From Nitrospirota bacterium (GTDB taxonomy: Bacteria > Nitrospirota > Thermodesulfovibrionia > Thermodesulfovibrionales > Dissulfurispiraceae), in the NCBI GenBank assembly GCA_021792185.1, contig JAJYVD010000022.1, forward strand, positions 1-34,899: a stretch of DNA of 34,899 nt, read 5' to 3'. Positions 18,201 through 23,952 of the stretch are shown piece after piece; positions within the stretch are counted from its first letter, which is position 1; the number at the start of each line of letters is the position of its first letter. Made by a program: the position numbers and the translations under genes. The notes beneath the pieces are model-generated. The model worked only from the letters and a program-made list of their open reading frames with translations, did no database searches and was not told the origin of the DNA.

Positions 18201-19223
18201 CTGGATGATACCGGCAAGCTCCGGCAGGGCTATTTGCCACGACCTCTCAAATATGTCAAGACCGACAGGCGATTGCTCCCATTCCTCTTTTGATTTTGTG
18301 TAAAGGGTAATGGCATTGATGACAGGGACATCGAGCCTCTCAAGAACAGGATTCAGCGCCTTCGGATTTATGCCGACCTTCATGGACAGTCCAACGATAA
18401 ATCTTACTCTGCTTTTTCCTTTTTCATCAAAGAAGTATTTCTCTATTGCCTTCTCGGGCGGATACCCGTAAACAGGCAGGACATTGAAGCCTTCTCTTTC
18501 AAGACTCTCAATCACTGCGTCTATATGCTGCATATTGCCTGAGTCAAAAGAGCTTTTGTTGAATGTCAGTCCTATCCATTTGTTGTTATTTGTAATGCCG
18601 GATGAATTTGATTTCAAAAACTCGTTAAAATCTTCAAATATCCTTTTTTCTTTCTTCAGATAAATGCCGGAATCCGGCACAGGAGACGGTTTCTTGTATT
18701 CAACATTCAGCCCTAAGTCCCTGTTTAACACAAACAAAATCATGTTTTTTATATTCTCAAGACCGTTCTCTTTGTAATAAGCCTTTACCGTTTCATCATC
18801 AATAATGCCCATAGTCTTGTGTTCTTTGTTGTAAATGCCGCCTACCCCATAAACCTTTCCGTTATTTTTTACCGCATTTTCAATATGCGGTTTCACAATT
18901 TCTACAGCCTGCCTGTCCATAATGAGGAGTATAAATATGATCTTTGAAGAGGCGATTGCCTTATCCTGAGCGCCTTCATTCCTGATGCTGTGACTTGTAT
19001 AGACATTGAAGTTTACCTTTTCCTTTATTTCAGGATATTCCTTCTCTATTGCCTTTACAGCCTCAATTGCGATCTTTGAATGGCTGTCTCCGAGGAGAAG
19101 GCTGATTTCAAAAGGCTCTGCATGAGCAGTCGCAGTAAGAGCAATAAGAGACAGAATAATCAAAAGCCATCTAACTCCGAACTCTAAACTCCGAACTCTG
19201 AACGCTTGCCTACTCCGGCACAT
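15231..19223 (-). CDS. Exported, membrane-anchored CobN-like metallochelatase (HmuS-like)
   Basis: 1330 residues. The body is a CobN / Mg-chelatase H-type protein (e.g. HIGTHGTHEWLSGKEVGF, LDNDDFFQYLGGTAMAIR, NMSNPKMPKQETLERFMGRE). Unlike cytoplasmic CobN, it starts with a signal peptide (core WLLIILSLIALTATAHA, cleavage near residue 35) and ends with a membrane helix (~1306-1324) followed by RRKTER, so the enzyme should sit in the periplasm tied to the inner membrane. A GGGAGGG site before the ATG supports this start, which overlaps the DUF2149 gene by 14 nt. No CobS/CobT or ChlI/ChlD partners are present. Bacteroidota HmuS, a CobN homologue in haem-uptake operons with similar neighbours, is reported to strip metal from tetrapyrrole. 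The cobalamin riboswitch upstream favours a corrinoid or cobalt role here. Confidence 0.88.
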   Translation of the reverse strand: MCRSRQAFRVRSLEFGVRWLLIILSLIALTATAHAEPFEISLLLGDSHSKIAIEAVKAIEKEYPEIKEKVNFNVYTSHSIRNEGAQDKAIASSKIIFILLIMDRQAVEIVKPHIENAVKNNGKVYGVGGIYNKEHKTMGIIDDETVKAYYKENGLENIKNMILFVLNRDLGLNVEYKKPSPVPDSGIYLKKEKRIFEDFNEFLKSNSSGITNNNKWIGLTFNKSSFDSGNMQHIDAVIESLEREGFNVLPVYGYPPEKAIEKYFFDEKGKSRVRFIVGLSMKVGINPKALNPVLERLDVPVINAITLYTKSKEEWEQSPVGLDIFERSWQIALPELAGIIQPTVVASKEKMIDKETGIEYMEEKPIHDRINRLVDRVKAWINLQDKANKDKRIAIIYYNYPPGKQNIGASYLNVLPESLYEILNMLKAEGYDVTGQEVNKERLFNNIHNYARNIGNWAAGEIDRLARTGKPVLIPIETYKRWFEELPEGFKKSVIKDWGKPEGNKIMSWTGGSGTKYIIIPAVRYGNIILTPQPSRGWEQDSIKLYHDVTLAPHHQYVAFYLWLKKGFQADSIAHIGTHGTHEWLSGKEVGFTNEDPPEALIQDLPNIYPYIVDNVGEGLQAKRRGMAVIIDHMTPPFDKAGMNKELKELAALISDYNTAKEKSLSLAQAKLDEINSLAKKIGIFTDLKLNEIKTAEDMEELEHYIKDIAEKQTPFGLHTFGKSPDERYRKTTAEAILSIEKGLSKEEMDKRIADYERRIILSGKRELDSFVAALNGRYVPAGQGNDPIRNPNSLPTGKNFYSFDPTRIPSKTTYEMGVNLAKELIEGYKQRHGVYPDKLAFNLWGVETIRHEGVMDSQIMYLMGIKPKWDERGRVTGVEAIPRSELGRPRIDVTIVPSGLYRDLFSNLMALLDKAVSLAKEQDEEDNILRSNVLKTKKMLMEKGISEDKAERLASVRLFTVPSGAYGTNLDKVIPMSNTWENEKQVADVYFMRMSYMYGQGFWGSKVGSEELGVKSQEDVSLTLFKNALSGSKIAIHSRSGNVYATLDNDDFFQYLGGTAMAIRVLDGKTPEVYVTNMSNPKMPKQETLERFMGREMRARYLNPEWIKAMMKEGYAGARFVDKVVEHLWGWQVTVPEAVDSAKWNEMYETYVLDRNGLNIKEMFRKSKNMWAYQSIVARMFETVRKDYWKPDKKIVETLAKEYAESVKDVGLACCDHTCNNPQLTKFTSSVLMSVPGLKSQVSGFMKALDKIQNPEQQNNRTAEQKTSTYSQQPKPAPDGSGKRVEGYEMQDVNVTGGASSAPIPYLFLIGFLVFIGLIAWGFRRKTER
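15415..15465 (-). repeat. 8-nt-unit low-complexity tract in the cobN linker
   Basis: On the coding strand units such as CAGAGCAG, CAAAACAA, CAGAACGG and CAGAGCAG follow one another and encode the Gln/Asn-rich linker EQQNNRTAEQK before the C-terminal membrane anchor. Same style as the other short-period arrays in the window. Confidence 0.55.
16165..16200 (-). repeat. 7-nt-unit array translated inside the cobN-like gene
   Basis: On the coding strand units GAGTGAG, GAGTTAG, GAGTTAA and GAGTCAA run in tandem and are read in frame as GSEELGVKSQED (residues ~1008-1020), between the conserved YGQGFWGSKV and the SGSKIAIHSRSGNVYATLDN segment. It appears to be an insertion in a surface loop. Confidence 0.85.
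19171..19204 (-). repeat. 7-nt-unit array in the N-terminal region of the cobN-like gene
   Basis: Four to five heptamers (TTCAGAG, TTCGGAG, TTTAGAG, TTCGGAG, TTAGATG) are translated as FRVRSLEFGVR (residues ~8-18), giving the positively charged n-region in front of the signal peptide core. Confidence 0.88.
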
Positions 19224-19548
19224 AAATAACCCTCCCGTCTTTTAACTGATATGCTGTTCCGAGCCTTTCGCCCTCGCCGCTCAGCCGCTTGTCTGTTACC
19301 TTTTGAACCTTTATCTCCTTGCCCTTTTTTGTGATTACTTCTATTTTCCCGTCAGCAGTCTTTTTCGTTATTGTCATCTCTGATTTCGGGTTAAGCATAT
19401 CGAGCATGTTGTACGCCATAAACAGGGCGAGCATCATGCTTACGATAAAGACAACGCTTGCGTCAAAGAGGTTTGCAACGCCTGCTATCGGGTCTTCAAG
19501 CGGCTCATCATATTTTTCAAATCGCCTGTGTCTCTTCAAAAATCTCAT
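19210..19548 (-). CDS. DUF2149 / ExbD-like single-span membrane protein
   Basis: 112 residues with the chosen start (MRFLKRHRR), preferred over an ATG seven codons upstream because GGAGGAAGAGG precedes it. One membrane helix (VVFIVSMMLALFMAYNML, ~residues 32-50) follows a basic cytoplasmic start containing DPIAGVANLFDAS; the rest is a periplasmic domain ending RLGTAYQLKDGRVIYVPE. This topology and its place after an ExbB gene fit an ExbD-like partner; the sequence resembles DUF2149 proteins that accompany CobN/HmuS genes. It overlaps the exbB-like gene by 32 nt and the cobN-like gene by 14 nt. Confidence 0.82.
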   Translation of the reverse strand: MRFLKRHRRFEKYDEPLEDPIAGVANLFDASVVFIVSMMLALFMAYNMLDMLNPKSEMTITKKTADGKIEVITKKGKEIKVQKVTDKRLSGEGERLGTAYQLKDGRVIYVPE

Positions 19549-20128
19549 CCTCTTCCTCCAATTTTGCATTTTGAACTTTAAACTTTGAACCTCGGAGCGT
19601 CAGCTCCGTGAGATACTCCATCTCCCTCATATCTGCCCTTACCCATTTCTCTTTGATGAGGGAGACCATGTAGGCGGCAACACTGCACGCAAGACCGACA
19701 ACAACGGTTGTGAAGGCAGTTACCATGCTGCCTGCCATCTTCGGCATATCTCCCTGTGCAAGGGAAGACAGGGAAATGCCCATTGGTATAAGTGTCCCCA
19801 TTAATCCGAGGGCCGGCCCGACCCTTATAACAAATCTTATCCTGTCAAGGGATTTGATGAGGCCGAGCTCGGCATCCTGAAGGAGCCTTTCAAGATTGAT
19901 ATCAAGGCTGACATTAACCGTTGATAGCGACATCTCAGAGTCGAGCATCCTTTTGTATCTTTCGACTGATGAATAATAACCGCGCCTCCTTTCGAGGTAT
20001 TCCCTCAGAAAGCTGCCGAAATAGACAATAACCCATAATGTCAATGCAGTTAATCCGGCAACAACAGGGAACAGAAGAACAGAAGAAATAACATACAGAA
20101 AAGTCTCAAGACCCGCAAGAATGTTCAT
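19517..20128 (-). CDS. MotA/TolQ/ExbB proton channel family protein
   Basis: 203 residues, about three membrane helices. The signature region GPALGLMGTLIPMGISLSSL...MAGSMVTAFTTVVVGLACS (residues ~105-150) is that of the ExbB/TolQ/MotA proton channel. With the DUF2149 protein it should form a proton-driven motor in the inner membrane that could energise either the TonB receptor or the anchored CobN-like protein. The C-terminal tail, KFKVQNAKLEEEDE, partly derives from a 7-nt repeat array. The ORF starts one base before the end of the preceding gene's stop region, indicating coupling. Confidence 0.9.
   Translation of the reverse strand: MNILAGLETFLYVISSVLLFPVVAGLTALTLWVIVYFGSFLREYLERRRGYYSSVERYKRMLDSEMSLSTVNVSLDINLERLLQDAELGLIKSLDRIRFVIRVGPALGLMGTLIPMGISLSSLAQGDMPKMAGSMVTAFTTVVVGLACSVAAYMVSLIKEKWVRADMREMEYLTELTLRGSKFKVQNAKLEEEDEIFEETQAI
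19561..19591 (-). repeat. 7-nt-unit array at the exbB tail
   Basis: Plus-strand units TTTTGAA, CTTTAAA, CTTTGAA run in tandem. They encode SKFKVQNAK near the C-terminus of the ExbB-like protein, directly before the ribosome site of the DUF2149 gene. Confidence 0.75.
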
Positions 20129-20129
20129 G

Positions 20130-20897
20130 CTAAACCTCCTTTTTTAGGTTAGTTAAATATCCGACTAAACCGGCAAGAATCAGGATTATGATTACGCCAG
20201 CCATATTGCCCGCATCAATCCCCATCCCTTCTGAAAGAAAGGATTGGTACACAGCCTTTGCCTCTTCTATCTTCCGTGGCAGAAAGAGCGAGGAAATGAA
20301 ATAAAGGCCTATTGCAATCATGCCCAAACCCAGACTGATTTCAGGATTTGAAGTCTGCTTAAACCGTGTAAGTCCTACAACAGCAAGGGTTAGAAGAACA
20401 AAGACTATTCCGAGTCCCAGACCAACCAGCGCTGCGGGGAATTTAATCACACTCAGTGCAGTCCATGTGGAAAAGGTCATGGCAGTAAGACAGACAGGGC
20501 AAGGAATCAATAAGAGTGAAGAGTTAAAAGTTATGAGTTTAGAATTATCTTTTCGAATCTTTGCATTTGCATTACTTAACTCATGACTCGTGACTCTTGA
20601 CTCATGACTTCTGGCTTCTGTATTCTGTTTTCTCAATAAGAGAATTCCCCACACAATCATTCCTATCGCCATCAATGCATGGAGATACGGGCCTTTTCTC
20701 AGAACAGGCTCAAGAATCTTCATCAGTTGTTCCGAGAGGATTGCAATCACAACAAACAGGACAACATACATAGAAAGGGTTAGAAAAATGCCTTTCCGCT
20801 TTATTCCCCCAAAGCCAAGCCCAAAGCCGACCTTTACAGCAAATATGCCGAGACTGAAGAGCATGCCGCCAACCCATAAAATGATGTTCAAATCCAT
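20130..20897 (-). CDS. DUF2162-type polytopic membrane protein
   Basis: 255 residues with about six to seven hydrophobic helices beginning IILWVGGMLFSLGIFAVKVGF. A CPVC motif (residues ~133-136) sits at the start of a helix and could bind metal or a redox partner. Proteins of this kind (DUF2162, putative transporter) accompany ExbB, DUF2149 and CobN/HmuS genes in Bacteroidota and methanogens as I recall. Residues ~91-129 (EARSHESRVTSHELSNANAK and onward) are hydrophilic and come from a two-armed heptamer-repeat insertion at 20513-20630 between two helices. It lies 11 nt after the TonB receptor gene. Confidence 0.78.
   Translation of the reverse strand: MDLNIILWVGGMLFSLGIFAVKVGFGLGFGGIKRKGIFLTLSMYVVLFVVIAILSEQLMKILEPVLRKGPYLHALMAIGMIVWGILLLRKQNTEARSHESRVTSHELSNANAKIRKDNSKLITFNSSLLLIPCPVCLTAMTFSTWTALSVIKFPAALVGLGLGIVFVLLTLAVVGLTRFKQTSNPEISLGLGMIAIGLYFISSLFLPRKIEEAKAVYQSFLSEGMGIDAGNMAGVIIILILAGLVGYLTNLKKEV
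20513..20630 (-). repeat. Two-armed inverted heptamer-repeat element inside the DUF2162 gene
   Basis: The left arm (20513-20549) has GAGTTAAA / AGTTATG-type units, the right arm (20575-20630) has units TTAACTC, ATGACTC, GTGACTC, TTGACTC, ATGACTT, CTGGCTT. The arms are roughly complementary, so the whole ~118 bp can fold back. It keeps the host reading frame open and adds about 39 residues to a loop. The cca insertion at 27402-27470 has the same two-armed design. Confidence 0.85.
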
Positions 20898-20908
20898 ATT
20901 TCACCTCA

Positions 20909-23152
20909 CTAAAACCTTAATGTTATCTCCCCGAACCATGACCTTCCCGGCGCCTTGTAATAGCTGAAATAATCCCTGTCAAAGATGTTATCCACCGAGA
21001 AAGAGATCGTGGCATTCTTTGTAACTTTATAAGAGACCTTTGCATCTGCTGTAAAATATGGGTCATAAGAGGTATAGACACTGTTTACAACATCCTTATT
21101 TTCGTCGTTGGAATATCTCTTACTCACATACCGTCCGGTTGCCGATGCTGAAAACGCTCCCTTTTCAAACTCTGCGCCCGCATTGAACATCCTTTCCGGC
21201 ACATCCGTTAATCTCTTGCCGACTGTCTCCGGCTTGGCATTATTCTCTTTCAGCTTTGCATCGGTATAAGTAAAATTGGCAAAGAGCCTAAGCCATCTAT
21301 CAACCCTCTGTTCAGCCTCAATCTCCACTCCTTTGCTTTCTGCCTTTCCTGCATTTATCAACTCTTGATATGTTGCTGAAACCCTCTTTCTGTAAATAAG
21401 GTCTTCCATTTCGTTCTCAAAGTAAACAGCTTTGACCTTTGCTCCCTTCCAAAATCCCTGTTCAATACCGACATCCCATGAAGTAGTGGTCTCTGGCTTC
21501 AGGTCAGGATTCCCAGCGTAAGTGGTGCCTGACGAGGCTGTCCATGTCCTGTAGAGTTCATAAATCGTAGGCGGTCTGAATGCCTTTCCTATTGAGGTTC
21601 TCAAGGTGGTCTTATCAAAAGCCTTATACACAAGGGCAGCCTTTGGACTAAAGGCAGAGGCATTTCTTGAATCGTATTCCTTTGGATAACCAGTTGTGCC
21701 AACCTGATTCACATAGCCGTCTGTGGTCTCCCACCGGTCCTGCCTAAAACCGACATAAGCCGTAAGGTTTTTAAGAATCATTATCTCATCCTGAACAAAT
21801 AAGGCGTATGTCCTGTCATTTCCCTTTGCCTGATAGGAGAGGGTTGTCTTTGATGTCTCGTCCCTCCAGTTTGTGAGGTTTGTGTCCTTTGCATCAGCCT
21901 CTCCATGTCTCACAGAGCCGCCAAAAGTAACGATATGCCTCTCCAGCAGAGGAATGGTGAATTGAACATCAGCAGTGTATGCCTTTGAAGGAGACTCGCT
22001 CACCTTGCCTGTGCCTCCTGAACGCGTGGCAGTGGAGTTAGGGGTTACATACCACGACTTTTCCTGCTCAGCAAGCCCCAGTGATATTTTTGTCTTCACA
22101 TCTCCAAGCACAGTTTCATAGCCCATGCCGTAGATATTCTGTATCCTGCCGCCGGAGCCTGAAAGAAAGGATGATTCTTTTACGGTGCCATAAGACCAGA
22201 CCTCATTGCCCGCAGCGTTTTTCAAATATGTGTGAGGGGTGTCATAGTTATATTCATAGCGGGTTCTCATAAAGGAGAGATTAATCTTTGATGTTTTAGA
22301 GAAATCATATCCTGCCTTGAGTGTTACATTGTCATCCCACCACCTGTTATCACCTTTATCGCCAATCAGATAGCGTGTTTGTCCCTGATTGTTCGTTGTA
22401 TATGACCAGCCTGTAATTCCTGCCGTTGGCTTGCTGCTCTGGACATTAAAAGCAGTGGGATAACCATTGGTTGATTTGTAGCCATAACTTAAAAAGAGGC
22501 TCAATTTATCTTTAATTTTATCGCCATAGGAGAGATAAAATTTTCTCACGTCATCCATTGCATCTCCCCTGTCCCAACTTGAACCATATCCTGTCTTTAA
22601 AGTGAATTCCCTCTTTTCAGGCATCTTCGTTATGATATTGACGACCCCGCCCATCGCATACCCGCCGTAGAGGCTTGAGAACGGCCCCTTTATAACTTCG
22701 ATCCTCTCTACATCCTCCACAGCCATACCTCCGAAGCGGACGCCGCCTGAATAAGAGTCATTGAGAGTAATTCCGTCCATCAAAATCAAAGTCCTCTGCT
22801 GGGACGGTATGCCCCTTAAAGTAATGGATGTCATTGTATCCGCCAGCCCTTTGCCCCTGCTGTAAAAGACGCCAGAGACAGTGTTTAATGCCTCATCAAC
22901 GGTCTTGATATTTCTCTTTTCCATGACATCTTTTGTCATAACAGAAACACTACCCGGTGCGGTCTCTAATTCCTTTTCTGTCCTTGTTGCAGTAACGACT
23001 ATTTCTTCTAAAGATGCGGTCTTCTGTTCTGCAAATACAGGAACAGCAAACAGGGTAAAGGCGAATGGCAGATGGCTAAAGGCAAGTAAAACAACCGTGA
23101 TGGGTGATGCGTAATGCGTAATACGCTTAAATAAAGACAATAATCTTCTCAT
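20909..23152 (-). CDS. TonB-dependent outer-membrane receptor (BtuB-like, riboswitch-controlled)
   Basis: 747 residues. A signal peptide ends near VFA (residue ~41); the mature start has the TonB box-like EEIVVTATRTEKE, then the plug domain (SGVFYSRGKGLADTMTSITL, GIPSQQRTLILMDGITLND, VERIEVIKGPFSSLYGGYAMGGVVNIIT) and a beta-barrel ending with the aromatic terminus WFGEITLRF. Start ATG has GGGAGGAAAAG before it. A cobalamin riboswitch in its leader implies the substrate is a corrinoid, as for BtuB, although the operon partners are also those of haem receptors (HmuR). Two 7-nt arrays encode much of its signal peptide. Confidence 0.93.
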   Translation of the reverse strand: MRRLLSLFKRITHYASPITVVLLAFSHLPFAFTLFAVPVFAEQKTASLEEIVVTATRTEKELETAPGSVSVMTKDVMEKRNIKTVDEALNTVSGVFYSRGKGLADTMTSITLRGIPSQQRTLILMDGITLNDSYSGGVRFGGMAVEDVERIEVIKGPFSSLYGGYAMGGVVNIITKMPEKREFTLKTGYGSSWDRGDAMDDVRKFYLSYGDKIKDKLSLFLSYGYKSTNGYPTAFNVQSSKPTAGITGWSYTTNNQGQTRYLIGDKGDNRWWDDNVTLKAGYDFSKTSKINLSFMRTRYEYNYDTPHTYLKNAAGNEVWSYGTVKESSFLSGSGGRIQNIYGMGYETVLGDVKTKISLGLAEQEKSWYVTPNSTATRSGGTGKVSESPSKAYTADVQFTIPLLERHIVTFGGSVRHGEADAKDTNLTNWRDETSKTTLSYQAKGNDRTYALFVQDEIMILKNLTAYVGFRQDRWETTDGYVNQVGTTGYPKEYDSRNASAFSPKAALVYKAFDKTTLRTSIGKAFRPPTIYELYRTWTASSGTTYAGNPDLKPETTTSWDVGIEQGFWKGAKVKAVYFENEMEDLIYRKRVSATYQELINAGKAESKGVEIEAEQRVDRWLRLFANFTYTDAKLKENNAKPETVGKRLTDVPERMFNAGAEFEKGAFSASATGRYVSKRYSNDENKDVVNSVYTSYDPYFTADAKVSYKVTKNATISFSVDNIFDRDYFSYYKAPGRSWFGEITLRF
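23053..23083 (-). repeat. 7-nt-unit array in the signal-peptide core of the TonB receptor
   Basis: Plus-strand units GGTAAAG, GCGAATG, GCAGATG, GCTAAAG follow in tandem and encode AFSHLPFAFTL (residues ~24-34), the hydrophobic core of the signal peptide. Confidence 0.75.
23097..23126 (-). repeat. 7-nt-unit array in the n-region of the TonB receptor signal peptide
   Basis: Plus-strand units GTGATGG, GTGATGC, GTAATGC, GTAATAC in tandem encode RITHYASPIT (residues ~10-19). Confidence 0.85.
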
Positions 23153-23210
23153 CTTTTCCTCCCTCGGGAAATTTTTGATTTGGATTTGTCAGAGTCTCTT
23201 GTTCGTGTTT

Positions 23211-23240
23211 TTAACTCTTAACTCCGAACTCTAAACTCTG
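23211..23240 (-). repeat. 7-nt-unit array between riboswitch aptamer and start codon
   Basis: Four heptamers (TTAACTC, TTAACTC, CGAACTC, TAAACTC on the plus strand) directly abut the 3' end of the cobalamin aptamer. In the RNA the first bases CAGAGU could pair with ACUCUG ~40 nt downstream, so the array may be part of the expression platform. Confidence 0.8.
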
Positions 23241-23434
23241 TATGGTTTGGATAGGTCTTCCGGCTCAGGGCATCCATTACCTGATTGCTTCATGCAAACA
23301 GGTGATGCCTTCTACTTGCCCGCCTTCCCATCATGATATTACCCATGACAGTGGCTTTTTTTCGGGCTTTCGTTCCCTTTACGGCTGCGGGGCAGCGGGA
23401 GAATCACACTCCTCTTCCCTGACATCCAGCCATA
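23241..23434 (-). promoter_or_regulatory. Cobalamin riboswitch
   Basis: The minus strand carries the hallmark cobalamin aptamer blocks in order: GGGAAGAGGAGTGTGATTCT, CCCGCTGCCCCGCAGCCGTA, AGCCACTG, GGGAAGGCGGGCAAGTAGAA, and AGCCGGAAGACC. The ends close as a stem (TATGG...GGAT with ATCC...CCATA), which sets the boundaries. It precedes the TonB receptor start by ~90 nt and should lower expression of the whole operon, including the CobN-like gene, when adenosylcobalamin is plentiful. The 110 nt further upstream (23435-23545) show no clear promoter. Confidence 0.95.
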
Positions 23435-23545
23435 TTGTGACTGTTTTTTTCTAAATCTGTGTTCTGTTTTCTATACTCCGACTATCACCTCCTTCATTGC
23501 TTCGTGGCCGATAGTTTTAACATATGTTTTTACAATCTTTCAAGT

Positions 23546-23746
23546 TTAGCCAATTACTTTCTCCGCCTCTTCAAAAAGCCCGTTCATCTTTTTTGTCTCA
23601 TGATAGAGCTTATCGAGAACCTTTGAAAGTTCCTCATTGCCGAGCGATGACGCCTTCTCAGCCCACTGCCTGTAAGTCTCGGCGTGTTCGTCGTTATGCT
23701 CCTTCCAGTGGTGCAAAAGGTGTTTCAGTTTGTCGAGTTCGTTCAT
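23546..23746 (-). CDS. Small His-rich helical protein beside the cobalt transporter
   Basis: 66 residues with the start at MNELDKLKHLLHHW, chosen because AAAGGAG stands five nt upstream; a longer frame to 23932 runs through a MITE-like element and is unlikely. The segment HHWKEHNDEHAETYRQWAEK (residues ~11-30) is rich in His and acidic residues in a helical pattern, suitable for binding a divalent metal such as cobalt or nickel. Similar small proteins near nickel/cobalt transporters are familiar to me but carry no proven function. It follows cbiO in the same direction. Confidence 0.75.
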   Translation of the reverse strand: MNELDKLKHLLHHWKEHNDEHAETYRQWAEKASSLGNEELSKVLDKLYHETKKMNGLFEEAEKVIG

Positions 23747-23777
23747 ACATTCTCCTTTCAATATTCTTTTTATAATA

Positions 23778-23940
23778 GCAACATTGTGGACTGACTTGAA
23801 GCAAAATTTCTGGGTTCTCTGAGGGGCAAAGTAACGACTGCCCCTTCGCTCTGCACTAACCGAAACCTTATATTCAATCTTACATAAAACACAAGTATAA
23901 ACGACTAATAATTTTGCGAGAGTCAGTTCCACAATGTTGC
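23778..23940. mobile_element. MITE-like element with 31-bp terminal inverted repeats
   Basis: 163 bp between cbiO and the His-rich gene. The ends are imperfect inverted repeats of ~31 bp: left GCAACATTGTGGACTGACTT and onward (23778-23808), right the complement of GCAACATTGTGGAACTGACT and onward (23910-23940), both ending at GCAAAATT. No transposase inside. The inner block CTGACTCTCGCAAAATTATT (and AGTCG after it) reappears near 25807-25834 as CTGACTTTTGCAAAATAATT, so a related piece lies upstream of cbiQ. No clear target duplication. Confidence 0.72.
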
Positions 23941-23952
23941 ATTGTTACCTTC

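Noticed and set aside
23471-23539. Frame ending TYVKTIGHEAMKEVIVGV upstream of the riboswitch
   Set aside because: It looks protein-like and might be the tail of a lost gene, but it has no start codon after the preceding stop apart from an internal ATG, and no family was recognised. It also contains an AAGGAGGTGATA Shine-Dalgarno-like string with no start codon after it.
23747-23932. 128-residue frame for the His-rich gene
   Set aside because: The first ~62 residues come from the MITE-like element; a good ribosome site precedes MNELDK.
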